64,000 nucleotides of DNA from JACQPU01 sp039961715 (GTDB taxonomy: Bacteria > Bacteroidota > Ignavibacteria > UBA10030): the NCBI GenBank assembly GCA_039961715.1, contig JABRVW010000009.1, positions 1-64,000 on the forward strand. The letters are read 5' to 3'. The notes beneath the pieces are model-generated. The model was given only the letters and a program-made list of their open reading frames with translations. It searched no databases and was not told the origin of the DNA. The translations under genes were made by a program, and so were the position numbers. Below, one piece after another: positions 44,452 to 53,043 of this stretch; the stretch's first letter is position 1, and the number at the start of each line of letters is the position of its first letter.

Positions 44452-46722
44452 CTACTGTTTTCGAATAATCGCGAGTTTAGCGGTCGTCACTTCATCGCCA
44501 TCCTGCGCATGCGCAACGACGAAATACACTCCCGAAGATACGAGCCGGCCCTCCCGGTCGCGTCCATCCCACAACGCCCTCCCGCCACCCTGCGCCCTGA
44601 ACTCTGTCACCAGAGACCCGTCGACCCTCAGGATTTTTATGCTGCTCTCCTCCACGAGGTTGCGGATTTCCACGACGCTGTGTGCCGGAAGGAAGAACGG
44701 ATTCGGTCCAATCTCGAGGGCCGACAAAGCCTCTTTCGGCTCAACCGGCACAATGGTCAGGCTTGCCAGCCCCCTCTCCGTTCCGATGTAGACGATCCCC
44801 CGCCGCTGGTCAATCGCAAGACTGCGGATGTCATTCGACGGAAGCCTGCCGCCGGAGGATGCAACGGTATGCTGTTGGAGAATCCGCGTCGCATCCGCAT
44901 TCATGACAAAGACCCCTTCGCGGGTCCCGACCCATTTATTGTTGATGGCATCGACTGCAATCGCCTGGATGGCCTGTTCCCTCAGGGGAAACGACGAGAA
45001 ATGACGCTGCTTCGGGAACAAGGGCTCTGAAATGATCATTAACCCGTGTTCGGTTCCCACACACACGGAACCGGTCTTGTCCACAGCAACCGAAAAAACG
45101 ACTCCGTCGGGGAGGCCGTCTGCCTCTGTCATGACGCCCCATCCTCCCGTTGCCGACGTGCCGGCCACGGAGAGGTTCTCATTGAAATAGTACAACGAAA
45201 AAGCCCTTGTGGGATGGAACGGCTGTGCGCCGGCCATCCATTTTGTTCCATACTGATCAACGGCCAGCGATGTGAAGTACCCCTGCCCGGCGATCGAATG
45301 CGTGAAGTACGATGCAAGGGTGTCTGATGTCAACCGCACCAGGTAATTCCCGCTCCGCGCCCCCCAGTTCACCAGCCACGTGCTGCCGTCCCCGCCAGCG
45401 GCAACGCCGTTCATGACAACGTAGAACGGATCAGAATCAACGGAGCCTGAGAGCGCCGGGGTCGATGTTGCATCCAGCCGGCGCCGGATGGTATCACCGG
45501 CCATTTCAACCACTCCGTTTCCCCAACTGCTGATCCACACCGACCCGTTTCCCCCCAGACCGACTTTGAAATAATCGTTCGACCCCATGATGGGGTTCTC
45601 GATCACCGTGAAATTCTTCCAACGGCTTCCTTCGGGACGCGACGGATCGTACCGCGAGAACCCGCGGCCCATTCCGCTGATACCCGTCGCGCACCACAAA
45701 ACGCCACTGTCATCAACGGCAAGGCTCGCAAAGGAATTGGACTTCGGTCCGTTCGGCACCGCGTATTCCCATCCGCCGCCGGTGTTTACTGCCATCCCCT
45801 GAAAATTCGTCGCCACCCATGGGATTCCGCCGCCCTCAATGCCCGCCAGTCCGGTCGCCGAACCCCAGGGTACAGTGCCAATCGTTTGAACCGGCCCGGT
45901 GACGCCATCAATCTTCTCGAGAGTGAACCCTCCGGCATCGTTCCAGACAGCATAGAGTTCTTCTCCGACCACGCTCACTGCCGCCACATCTTTGCCCGTC
46001 AGGTTCGTCACGGCCTGGAATCCCGTGCCGTCGAAGTAGGCCACTCCGGCCTGTGTCGCCGCCACAAGCGTGTCCCGTACGATTCCCAGGGCTCTCACCG
46101 AAGCGGATGACCCCATGATGTTTGCATAGAGCTGCCATGCCGCCGGATCGACGAGATTTCCTGCAAAGCGGTTCGCACGCGCAATACCGTAATCAGTGGC
46201 TATCCACAGCTCGTTGTTCAGCACCTCAATATCGTTCACGCCGGTGGGCGCGGGGAATCCAAACGACGCATACGTGTCGCCAAACTGTTCCCGGGAAAGC
46301 CTGTACACGCTTATCCCGAAGTCCGTCCCAATGAGAACCGTATCGCCGACGCCACAGAACGTCCGGACAGACTTCCGAATCCGCTGTGATTCCCGGATAT
46401 CCGTAATGCGCTTCGAAACACCCTCCGGTCCCAGCACGTCAACCGAGCCGTCCGCCGCTCCGATCCAAATAGTTCCCTCCACGACGGCAATCGCGCTCAC
46501 GTCGTTGGTGCTCAGTCCTTCAGCGGCCGTGAATTGCCTGGCCGCCCGCGACGACACATCCACGGCAAAGACGCCCCCTTGAGTTCCAGCCCAGACGGTT
46601 GATGCGTCTCGCGCCGTCACACGCACGGCCTCCATGGCTGTAGAGTTCTTCCACATCCCCGGAATCTGGGACCGTACCGGTCCCACCGCACACAGCACTA
46701 GGATCACCGCCCTCACATGCAT
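44452..46722 (-). CDS. Secreted beta-propeller protein with type IX-like C-terminal tail
   Basis: A 756-residue exported protein. The signal peptide is MHVRAVILVLCAVGPVRSQ. The body repeats two-component-regulator-type propeller blades, for example VWAGTQGGVFAVD, IWIGAADGSVDVL, LWIATDYGIARA and KWVGTREGVFVMN. The last ~90 residues (IGPNPFFLPAHSVVEIRNL to VTTAKLAIIRKQ) resemble the FlgD/type IX sorting tails of Bacteroidota, with WDGRDREGRLVSSGVYFVV. It is therefore probably secreted or surface-bound; no histidine kinase part is attached. It follows ribH by three bases. Ligand unknown. Confidence 0.82.
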   Translation of the reverse strand: MHVRAVILVLCAVGPVRSQIPGMWKNSTAMEAVRVTARDASTVWAGTQGGVFAVDVSSRAARQFTAAEGLSTNDVSAIAVVEGTIWIGAADGSVDVLGPEGVSKRITDIRESQRIRKSVRTFCGVGDTVLIGTDFGISVYRLSREQFGDTYASFGFPAPTGVNDIEVLNNELWIATDYGIARANRFAGNLVDPAAWQLYANIMGSSASVRALGIVRDTLVAATQAGVAYFDGTGFQAVTNLTGKDVAAVSVVGEELYAVWNDAGGFTLEKIDGVTGPVQTIGTVPWGSATGLAGIEGGGIPWVATNFQGMAVNTGGGWEYAVPNGPKSNSFASLAVDDSGVLWCATGISGMGRGFSRYDPSRPEGSRWKNFTVIENPIMGSNDYFKVGLGGNGSVWISSWGNGVVEMAGDTIRRRLDATSTPALSGSVDSDPFYVVMNGVAAGGDGSTWLVNWGARSGNYLVRLTSDTLASYFTHSIAGQGYFTSLAVDQYGTKWMAGAQPFHPTRAFSLYYFNENLSVAGTSATGGWGVMTEADGLPDGVVFSVAVDKTGSVCVGTEHGLMIISEPLFPKQRHFSSFPLREQAIQAIAVDAINNKWVGTREGVFVMNADATRILQQHTVASSGGRLPSNDIRSLAIDQRRGIVYIGTERGLASLTIVPVEPKEALSALEIGPNPFFLPAHSVVEIRNLVEESSIKILRVDGSLVTEFRAQGGGRALWDGRDREGRLVSSGVYFVVAHAQDGDEVTTAKLAIIRKQ

Positions 46723-46725
46723 GAT

Positions 46726-47220
46726 TCACCGCCTTCCGCGGCGCTTCGGCAGTGACCGGAACAGAGTGATCATTTCCATTGCCGCCACCGCCGCGTCCCA
46801 TCCCTTGTTGCCGAGCCTGCCGCCCGCGCGATCCTTCGCTTGAAGCTCGTTGTCCGTTGTCAGCACACCAAAGATCACCGGCACGCCATGACGGAGCGCC
46901 GTCTGCTGAATGCCTGCCGCGGCCTGTTGAGCGACGTATTCAAAATGCGGCGTCTCGCCGCGAATCACGGCACCCAGACAAATGATCGCATCCCAGCGTC
47001 CCCCCGACGCGAGCCTCTCTGCGACCTGCGGAAGCTCAAAAGCCCCGGGGCACCGGTACACGGAAACCTTCACATCGGAGCTTTTCTGTTGCAGGCATTC
47101 CATCGCTCCCGCCAGAAGATTCTCCGTGATCGCTGAATTGAATTTGCTGGCGACAACGGCAATGCGTGCCCCGCGGATCGTGGCGGAAGGCGTTGTGCGG
47201 TCGGTGGGTCGAGTGGTCAC
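46726..47220 (-). CDS. ribH: 6,7-dimethyl-8-ribityllumazine synthase
   Basis: Penultimate enzyme of riboflavin synthesis. The 164-residue protein has IAVVASKFNSAITENLLAGA with the substrate-binding Phe-Asn, the PGAFELPQVAERL block, CLGAVIRGETPHFEYV with the catalytic His, and PVIFGVLTTDN. The N terminus has ~15 extra polar residues. The start overlaps the PHP gene stop by four bases. Other rib genes are not in the window. Confidence 0.96.
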   Translation of the reverse strand: MTTRPTDRTTPSATIRGARIAVVASKFNSAITENLLAGAMECLQQKSSDVKVSVYRCPGAFELPQVAERLASGGRWDAIICLGAVIRGETPHFEYVAQQAAAGIQQTALRHGVPVIFGVLTTDNELQAKDRAGGRLGNKGWDAAVAAMEMITLFRSLPKRRGRR

Positions 47221-48110
47221 TGAGAAAAGAGCCTGCTGCGCATGGTTTCAACAATGTGGAGAGGAATGGTCACGTGCCCGAACAACTGGTCGTCGTTCTT
47301 GCGTCCACCATGGAAATCCGACCCGCCGCTCTCCAGGAGGAAGTACTGATGCACGATACTGCGATAGTACGTACGCTGTTGGTCTGAATGGGAGGGATGA
47401 GTGACTTCAATGCCGTCAAGCCCCATCTTGATCAGCTCAAGGAGCTCCTGTTCCGAAAGATACCTGCCCGGGTGGGCCAGAAACGAGAGTCCTCCCGACG
47501 CTGTGACAAGACGGAACGCTTCCTCCGGCTGAAGCTGAAACTTGGTCTCGTAGGCCGGGCCGCCGATCCCGATGAACCGGTCGAATGCCTCGTGAAGCGA
47601 TCCGACATGTCCTTCCTCCATCAGCGCGCTTGCGATGTGCGGGCGGCCCACCGCTCCGATACCCGCGTATTCAAGAACGGTGTCCAGCTTCAGGGGCACG
47701 TTCAGGGTGTTGAGCTTCTGCACAATGCGCTCGGCCCTTCTGAGCCGCTCGCCGCGGAAGAAAGCAAGATAGTCGAGAAACCTGCGGTTGGTGTGATCGA
47801 TGAAGTAGGCAAGAATATGCAGATCCTTGCCGGCAAGAGAAACGCTCAATTCCGCTCCCGGCACCACAGTGACGCCAACCTCGCGACCGGCCGCCGTCGC
47901 TTCGTCGATGGCGCCAACATGATCGTGATCCGTGATGGCAAGAACGGAAATCTCCGCGGCGGCGGCTTTCTGTACCAGTTCCTGTGGTGACAGCGCGCCG
48001 TCGGAATAGGTCGTGTGGGTATGAAGGTCGGCTTTGCCGTCTTCCGGTGATACCGGAAGACTCGCCCCCTGTGCCGGTTCGTTCGTCCCTAACTCCTCGG
48101 TCCTCGCCAT
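47217..48110 (-). CDS. PHP-domain phosphoesterase
   Basis: A metal-dependent phosphoesterase of the PHP superfamily, 297 residues. Metal ligands appear in ADLHTHTTYSDG and ITDHDHVGAIDEA, with later ligands in FLAHPGRYL and LLESGGSDFHGGR. The layout matches the YciV/RNase AM-like group, which hydrolyses 3',5'-bisphosphonucleotides or short RNA, but the exact substrate is an inference. The first ~25 residues are a nonconserved polar extension. It lies 76 bases after the Crp/Fnr gene and overlaps ribH. Confidence 0.88.
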   Translation of the reverse strand: MARTEELGTNEPAQGASLPVSPEDGKADLHTHTTYSDGALSPQELVQKAAAAEISVLAITDHDHVGAIDEATAAGREVGVTVVPGAELSVSLAGKDLHILAYFIDHTNRRFLDYLAFFRGERLRRAERIVQKLNTLNVPLKLDTVLEYAGIGAVGRPHIASALMEEGHVGSLHEAFDRFIGIGGPAYETKFQLQPEEAFRLVTASGGLSFLAHPGRYLSEQELLELIKMGLDGIEVTHPSHSDQQRTYYRSIVHQYFLLESGGSDFHGGRKNDDQLFGHVTIPLHIVETMRSRLFSQ

Positions 48111-48186
48111 GAGTCTCGCATCCCAGTCATTCCATTCGTCACCCGCCCCGGCAGTACAGCGGGAGGAGTCGGCCCGTCAGGCCTCC

Positions 48187-48870
48187 TCACAGATATGCTT
48201 TACGAAATTCCTCGTAGTTGTTGATCGTCAGCGTGTTCCCCTCGACCCCAATATGGCCCTTTTCCATGAACTGATGAATCATGCGGGAGACCGTCTCGCG
48301 CGAGGTGCCCGCCATGTTGGCCATGTCCTGCTGGAGAGGAAGATCCTCGATCACGACCTTCCCCTTCTTGAAAACTCCCACGTCATCGGCCAGAAGAAGA
48401 AGCACATTCGCCACGCGTCCGGCGGCGTCTTTCAACGAAAGACTCTTGATCTGCGCATCCGCCTTGCGCAGACGCATGGTCAGTTCCGCCAACAGCGAAA
48501 TCGCAACGGCGGGATACTCGTTCAGCAAATCCAGAAACTCGCGGCGGTGGATCATGAACAACTCCGCCTTCGCCGTCGCCACAACCGTGGCGGAACGGGC
48601 GAGGCCGTCCAGAAGAGACATCTCACCGAAGAACTCCCCCGGACCGAAAATGGAAAGGATCACCTCACGTCCCTCTTCATCCGTCCGAACCACCTTCACC
48701 TTTCCGGTGATGATCACGAACAGGGCCGCTCCCATCTCCTGCTCGAGTACAATGATATTCCCCTTCTTGTATTTCTTGCGGCTCCCGAGTTTGGCGATCT
48801 TCTCGAGTTCCGCATCATCAAGATCCGCAAAGATTGGAACGTTCCGCAGGAAGGCTGTTTCTTCGGTCAT
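48187..48870 (-). CDS. Crp/Fnr-family transcription regulator
   Basis: A 227-residue regulator: cyclic-nucleotide-binding fold (about 10-130; FADLDDAELEKIAKLGSR and FGPGEFFGEMSLLDGLARSA, the phosphate-binding-cassette region with GEMSLL and R-S-A) and a C-terminal winged helix (MANMAGTSRETVSRMIHQFM as the recognition helix). The GEMSLLxxxxRSA pattern is close to Crp, so a nucleotide ligand is possible. No Fnr-type Cys cluster is present. A strong promoter lies about 90 bases upstream. Regulon unknown. Confidence 0.93.
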   Translation of the reverse strand: MTEETAFLRNVPIFADLDDAELEKIAKLGSRKKYKKGNIIVLEQEMGAALFVIITGKVKVVRTDEEGREVILSIFGPGEFFGEMSLLDGLARSATVVATAKAELFMIHRREFLDLLNEYPAVAISLLAELTMRLRKADAQIKSLSLKDAAGRVANVLLLLADDVGVFKKGKVVIEDLPLQQDMANMAGTSRETVSRMIHQFMEKGHIGVEGNTLTINNYEEFRKAYL

Positions 48871-48958
48871 GGTACGGGTCTGGAGTGGCCCAATCGATGC
48901 CGGGATCGGTCCGCTCCGGTCGGAGCGGGGAGTCGGTGGCTCAATTCACCGGCCGCAT

Positions 48959-48987
48959 AATATACCCTGAGAGGCAAAGAAAGTCAA
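48959..48987 (-). promoter_or_regulatory. Promoter for the Crp/Fnr gene run
   Basis: On the minus strand TTGACT (48982-48987), 17 bases, TATATT (48959-48964). Leader about 80 bases. It lies in the 195-base gap 48871-49065, where I see nothing else. Confidence 0.75.
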
Positions 48988-49065
48988 GGTAATTGAAGGG
49001 GCGGGTTGGTGTGGCTGATAAAGGGCTGGCCGCCGGTCCATACCGCAGAATCTGCATCCGGTCGG

Positions 49066-49512
49066 TTACATCGATGAGTTGATGCTGAACCGGTTCGACG
49101 CCAGGTATCCCTCCGGCAAGGGAGTCCTTCCGTCGCTTTCCCGGATCAGGAAACGAAGGCGGTAGGTTCCCGATTGGAGCCGTTCAGTGGACATTCGGAT
49201 GTGTGCCGCGAACCTCTGAGACCTGGCCAGCACCGTCGGCGGTACCGCGAGCGCAACGCAGAGCGGACCTCCTGCGGGTACCCAGGAATCGTCTGCAAGG
49301 CGTTCGAGCGTGAACCCGGGAAATCCGCATCCGCTGTTGATGATCACGATCGTGCGATCAAGCGTGTTCATGAATGTGACCGTCGCGGCGAATTGATCGC
49401 TCACAGTATACGACTGCCTGTCGGTCCATGCGAGGAACGCCGCGGCATCAGGGGCGGCAGGAGAACAGGACCGGACAAACGCAACAAACACAAGGAAGCA
49501 GGATGTCTTCAT
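49066..49512 (-). CDS. Small exported protein, possibly a lipoprotein, unknown function
   Basis: From ATG 49512 a 148-residue product. The N terminus MKTSCFLVFVAFVRSCSPAAP is signal-like with a Cys at the cleavage region (RSC), though the Arg makes a poor lipobox. The mature part looks like a beta-sandwich: FAATVTFMNTLDRTIVIINSGC, an Arg-rich RFAAHIRMSTERLQSGTYRLRF, similar in feel to BsuPI-type or Ig-like proteinase-inhibitor domains, but I cannot name a family. GAGG eight bases upstream supports this start over GTG 49521. It follows the outer-membrane protein gene by 35 bases. Confidence 0.65.
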   Translation of the reverse strand: MKTSCFLVFVAFVRSCSPAAPDAAAFLAWTDRQSYTVSDQFAATVTFMNTLDRTIVIINSGCGFPGFTLERLADDSWVPAGGPLCVALAVPPTVLARSQRFAAHIRMSTERLQSGTYRLRFLIRESDGRTPLPEGYLASNRFSINSSM

Positions 49513-49556
49513 GGATTTCACCTCATCGCGCCCGCACTTCCAAATCCTCCAGGAAC

Positions 49557-51023
49557 CTAATCAAGGTGAATGATGAACGACACTTGATGCGTGATGATGA
49601 CCGCGTCATCGAGAACCAGCGCCCCACTCGGCGCGACAAGAAAGTCCGAAGCCGAATCGAAACCTCCTGCTGTGGGCACTATTCCGCCTTCGACACCCGG
49701 CCGGCCCGTCCCGAAGTCCGCAAGGCCCAGATACTTCACCTGGCCTCCCCACAGGGCGAACCCGAATCCAAAGCTGAAGGTAATCTCCGTCCATGATTCC
49801 TTCTGCCGCCGGACCGTGCCCGCACGATGATCAATCTGCTTCATGTCGTACGAAATCCGATGAAAGCGCAGTCCCGCACCAATATCGCGCACAAGGGACC
49901 GGACGCCGAATCGAAGGTGATAGTTTGAGAAATCAAAAAAGTTTTCGATCGTGCGCACGGTCCTTGTGACCGGCACAAAATCGATCCCATCGGCGGCCAT
50001 AACCGCCATTTCCCCCTCTGCCCACGTCTCACTCCTCACAGGCTCATAGACCACATCGATGCCAAAACTTGCTGATGATCCCTTACTCGAAAGGCCAATA
50101 CCGACATTCCACGCCGATGAGTTTCCGGGATCGCGCGGGATATTCATCAGCTCGTAGTTCGGTATCTTCGGATGAGTCTTTACCGTGCCGGTCAGGATCC
50201 CGCCGATCCGCCACACGGCATTCAACGGCTGGCTGTATTCCAGATGCAGGCCATACGCGAGAGTCTTGTCTTCCTCCTCACGGATCGTGGAGAGAGGAAT
50301 CCAGTCGTCAAAAGGCATCACCGGTCCGGGAGAACCGATTTGCATCAGGTGCCGCATGTCGGTTGCCTGATGGGCCAGCACCGCCTCGAACGCGCACCCG
50401 CCGTCCCATGTGCCCCTGAACCCAAGGCGATACGTTGCAATCGAACCGCGTTGAGTGAGGTCTCCCCCCCGCGGATACAAATACTGCACGCCATCCACCG
50501 CATTGAGATCGGCCCAGAACGCGCTCAATCCGACAGAGAACGCGGTCCCCGGAATGTTCATCCCGACCAAGCCAAACGTGTAGGTGTTGGCATTCGATTC
50601 ACCGGAGGTTCCGCCCCACGGAGTTGACATGACGATCGGAAAGGATACCTCTTTTGACGAAAGAACCTGCCTCGCCCAGGTCAATCCTCCGAAGTACCGC
50701 TCTCCACCGAGAAGGATGCTCATCGGAAATGTTGCGTTCACGGTGCTGCGCGCGCCGCTTTCAAGCCCGACACCGTAGACCATCGGTGACGTAGAGGCTC
50801 TCACACCCTTCACCATTGATCCGGCGGCCGGATTGACAAATGGATCGGCGAGCGAGTCCTCCACCGCTATCGAAACGCCGCCCATGACGCGATTGACGGA
50901 CGGATGGACAAGAAACTGGTCGCCCTGTGCGAGCGGGATTGTCCGAATGGGAATGATCTGGGAAGCGGCGCGGAAAGGAAAAATGACGGCGAACAATAGC
51001 AGAGAAAATACTGACGTTCGCAT
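49557..51023 (-). CDS. Outer-membrane beta-barrel protein of unknown function
   Basis: A 488-residue exported protein with a signal peptide (about 1-22, SQIIP after cleavage), then VNRVMGGVSIAVEDSLADPFVNPAAGS. This N-terminal asparagine-proline segment (FVNPAAG) recalls FadL/OmpP1-type proteins. The rest alternates Gly/aromatic-rich strands typical of barrels: YTFGLVGMNIPGTAFSVGLS, WNVGIGLSSKGSSASFGIDV. The final residues HQVSFIIHLD lack a terminal Phe. The ribosome site GAGGGG is good, and it has its own promoter. Transport substrate, if any, is unknown. Confidence 0.7.
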   Translation of the reverse strand: MRTSVFSLLLFAVIFPFRAASQIIPIRTIPLAQGDQFLVHPSVNRVMGGVSIAVEDSLADPFVNPAAGSMVKGVRASTSPMVYGVGLESGARSTVNATFPMSILLGGERYFGGLTWARQVLSSKEVSFPIVMSTPWGGTSGESNANTYTFGLVGMNIPGTAFSVGLSAFWADLNAVDGVQYLYPRGGDLTQRGSIATYRLGFRGTWDGGCAFEAVLAHQATDMRHLMQIGSPGPVMPFDDWIPLSTIREEEDKTLAYGLHLEYSQPLNAVWRIGGILTGTVKTHPKIPNYELMNIPRDPGNSSAWNVGIGLSSKGSSASFGIDVVYEPVRSETWAEGEMAVMAADGIDFVPVTRTVRTIENFFDFSNYHLRFGVRSLVRDIGAGLRFHRISYDMKQIDHRAGTVRRQKESWTEITFSFGFGFALWGGQVKYLGLADFGTGRPGVEGGIVPTAGGFDSASDFLVAPSGALVLDDAVIITHQVSFIIHLD

Positions 51024-51053
51024 GTTCCCCTCAATGGCTGTTCAACCACCCGA

Positions 51054-51082
51054 ATACTACAAAACGACGCGGTTCCAGTCAA
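51054..51082 (-). promoter_or_regulatory. Promoter for the outer-membrane barrel gene
   Basis: On the minus strand TTGACT (51077-51082), 17 bases, TAGTAT (51054-51059). The leader is about 24 bases with GAGGGG before the ATG at 51023. Confidence 0.7.
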
Positions 51083-51121
51083 GAAAAGAGGGATGGATGG
51101 CGTGAGGGGCGGGATGAAATG

Positions 51122-51889
51122 CTATTCGGACAGGAGAAGATACGTAAGAACGGCAAAACTGAGTTCAGTCAAAACGAGAGCGACTCCTGAATATCCGTCA
51201 TAGCGCCTCGTCGCGTTCAGATGGCGTTCGCTCCTGGTCGCGGCATAGAGGCCAAACCGGTGGTCGGCTTTTTGTTTGAAGTACGCAGCAGCAACCCCGG
51301 AGACAACCATGGCTCCGGCGGAAAGGTAGGTCGCAAGACGCGTCCCGGCACGCTCCGCGGAACTTTCGATTCCCCGGTCCGCATCCGGAGGCTGTGCACC
51401 GTCAGGAATCTTCAACGAGAAAAACCTGCCCGAAGCGACGGGATCGATGTAAAGGTCCTCGTATCCCTCCTTTCTGACCCTGAGCGCACTTCTGAGGGAT
51501 TCGGCGCTTCTATGATAGAGCGGCGTCGTCCCGATCAACCGGTCCTGATCATAGACCGACGCGCCGGCCGGTATGGTGTGGAGGCTGAACACGCTCCCGA
51601 ACTCGAATTCGAGCGTGAGTTCCTCCCCTTCCCTTCCGTGAATTTCCTGGCTCTGAACAGTCGCATTCCATTGCCGGATATCCGGATACGCGGTCTTCAC
51701 CATGTGGATACCCTTCCCCGGCGTCAAACCCCGCAGTGGGGTGACGCCCGCGAACACAGAGTCCACATAGACTTCCGCTCCCGGCGGATGGCTTAGCACA
51801 TTCAGACGAAATGGCGCGGGAACGCCCTCAGGCGTCTGTGCCTGCGCGAGAGCGGGAAGAACAAATAGAAGAAGAGGGATGGCCTTCAT
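51122..51889 (-). CDS. PEGA-domain exported protein
   Basis: A 255-residue protein with a signal peptide (MKAIPLLLFVLPALAQAQ). A PEGA domain follows (about 27-90: LNVLSHPPGAEVYVDSVFAG then TPLRGLTPGKGIHMV), a second PEGA-like unit (FSLHTIPAGASVYDQDRLIG, TTPLYH) and a C-terminal part with one or two hydrophobic helices (YLSAGAMVVSGVAAAYF and LVLTELSFAVLTYLLL). PEGA domains are surface-layer/cell-envelope modules. The start overlaps the stop of the BamB-like lipoprotein by four bases, so it is the fourth member of the isomerase-envelope transcript. Confidence 0.82.
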   Translation of the reverse strand: MKAIPLLLFVLPALAQAQTPEGVPAPFRLNVLSHPPGAEVYVDSVFAGVTPLRGLTPGKGIHMVKTAYPDIRQWNATVQSQEIHGREGEELTLEFEFGSVFSLHTIPAGASVYDQDRLIGTTPLYHRSAESLRSALRVRKEGYEDLYIDPVASGRFFSLKIPDGAQPPDADRGIESSAERAGTRLATYLSAGAMVVSGVAAAYFKQKADHRFGLYAATRSERHLNATRRYDGYSGVALVLTELSFAVLTYLLLSE

Positions 51890-53043
51890 GGTCCTTTTGC
51901 CTTGAGCGCCGTGATGTACTTGTCTTCAGACGTCACCAGCAGAATGTCACCCCACAGGACGGGAGACACCCTGATCCGCCCTTCCGCTTCATAGCTCCAT
52001 CGTTCCTTTCCGGTTGCCGCGTCCAGCGCGTAAAGACGCTTGTTCAACGTTCCCACATACACCAGGCTCCCGGCGGCAAGGGCGGGGGAACCGATGACGC
52101 TCCCCGTGGAAAAGGTCCATCGAAGCGCGCCGGAAGCCGTGTCCAGCGCATGCAGAACACCGTTGGCGCATCCGATGAACACTGTTTCCTGGAAAACCGA
52201 TGCAGAAGCGTACACCTTGGATCCTGTTTGGTATTTCCACCGAACAGCCCCTGTGAGCGCATCAAGCGCAAAGACGTCGCCGGCGAGATTGCCCGCGATC
52301 ACGAGTCCGTTGGCCATCAGAGGAGTCGCAAATACGCTCGCGCCGGTGGGGGTTTTCCAGAGGAGAATTCCCCGCTCGCGATCGAGCCCGTAGAGCGAAT
52401 GGTCATCACTGCCGAATGCAAGTACACGTCCTTCCACGGCCGGAGAAGACCGGATTGCCTCTCTGCGATCCTTCGTTCCCGAGTCAAAGCTCCAGATCTC
52501 GTTTCCGCCGTCCTTGTCGATGCAATGCACAGTTCCGCGCAGCGTGGTGATATAGACGTGATCACCAAGAACGAGCGGCGATGATTCGACCGGTCCGAGA
52601 TCCGCGGCCCACACCTCCCTCCCCCCGGCCAGATCAAGACAAACGAGACTCTGTTCCGGTCCGGACAGCGGAAGGATCACCCTGCTGCCGTCGAGGGCCG
52701 GAGTACCGACGATGGGCTGTTCGAGTGTCTTGTATCCCAGCCTCCTCCCTGTTCGCAGATCGACTGCCTGGATCTCGCCGTGGAGAGTTCCAACGATCAT
52801 CGTACTGTCGCTGACGAGCGGGGTCGCGCTCAGTCCGGCCTGTGCGTTGTATTCCCAGAGAAACTCGAATGGAGGGAGAACGTGAGTGCCCATGGCATTG
52901 GCGCGGGTGGGGCCGCCTCCGTACATGGTCCAGTCGGACGGCCCCGGCGAAAGCGCCTTGTTCAGGCGCACGCCGGAGCAACCCGATGCAGCCGCGATCA
53001 ACACGGCGAGGAGCAATGATCCGATGGTGCGGCTTCCTGCCAT
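51886..53043 (-). CDS. BamB-like PQQ-propeller lipoprotein
   Basis: A 385-residue exported beta-propeller. The signal MAGSRTIGSLLLAVLIAAASGC ends in a good lipobox (ASGC). The mature protein begins DWTMYGGGPTRANAMG and repeats the PQQ/pyrrolo-quinoline-type blade: GTLHGEIQAVDLRTGRRLG, TTLRGTVHCIDKDGG, GNLAGDVFALDALTGAVRW, GTLNKRLYALDAATGKERW. This resembles BamB of the barrel assembly machine, but quinone enzymes share the fold. ATG 53043 overlaps the preceding stop in TGATG; ATG 53055 would add four residues. Neighbouring barrel proteins fit a BamB-like role. Confidence 0.85.
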   Translation of the reverse strand: MAGSRTIGSLLLAVLIAAASGCSGVRLNKALSPGPSDWTMYGGGPTRANAMGTHVLPPFEFLWEYNAQAGLSATPLVSDSTMIVGTLHGEIQAVDLRTGRRLGYKTLEQPIVGTPALDGSRVILPLSGPEQSLVCLDLAGGREVWAADLGPVESSPLVLGDHVYITTLRGTVHCIDKDGGNEIWSFDSGTKDRREAIRSSPAVEGRVLAFGSDDHSLYGLDRERGILLWKTPTGASVFATPLMANGLVIAGNLAGDVFALDALTGAVRWKYQTGSKVYASASVFQETVFIGCANGVLHALDTASGALRWTFSTGSVIGSPALAAGSLVYVGTLNKRLYALDAATGKERWSYEAEGRIRVSPVLWGDILLVTSEDKYITALKAKGP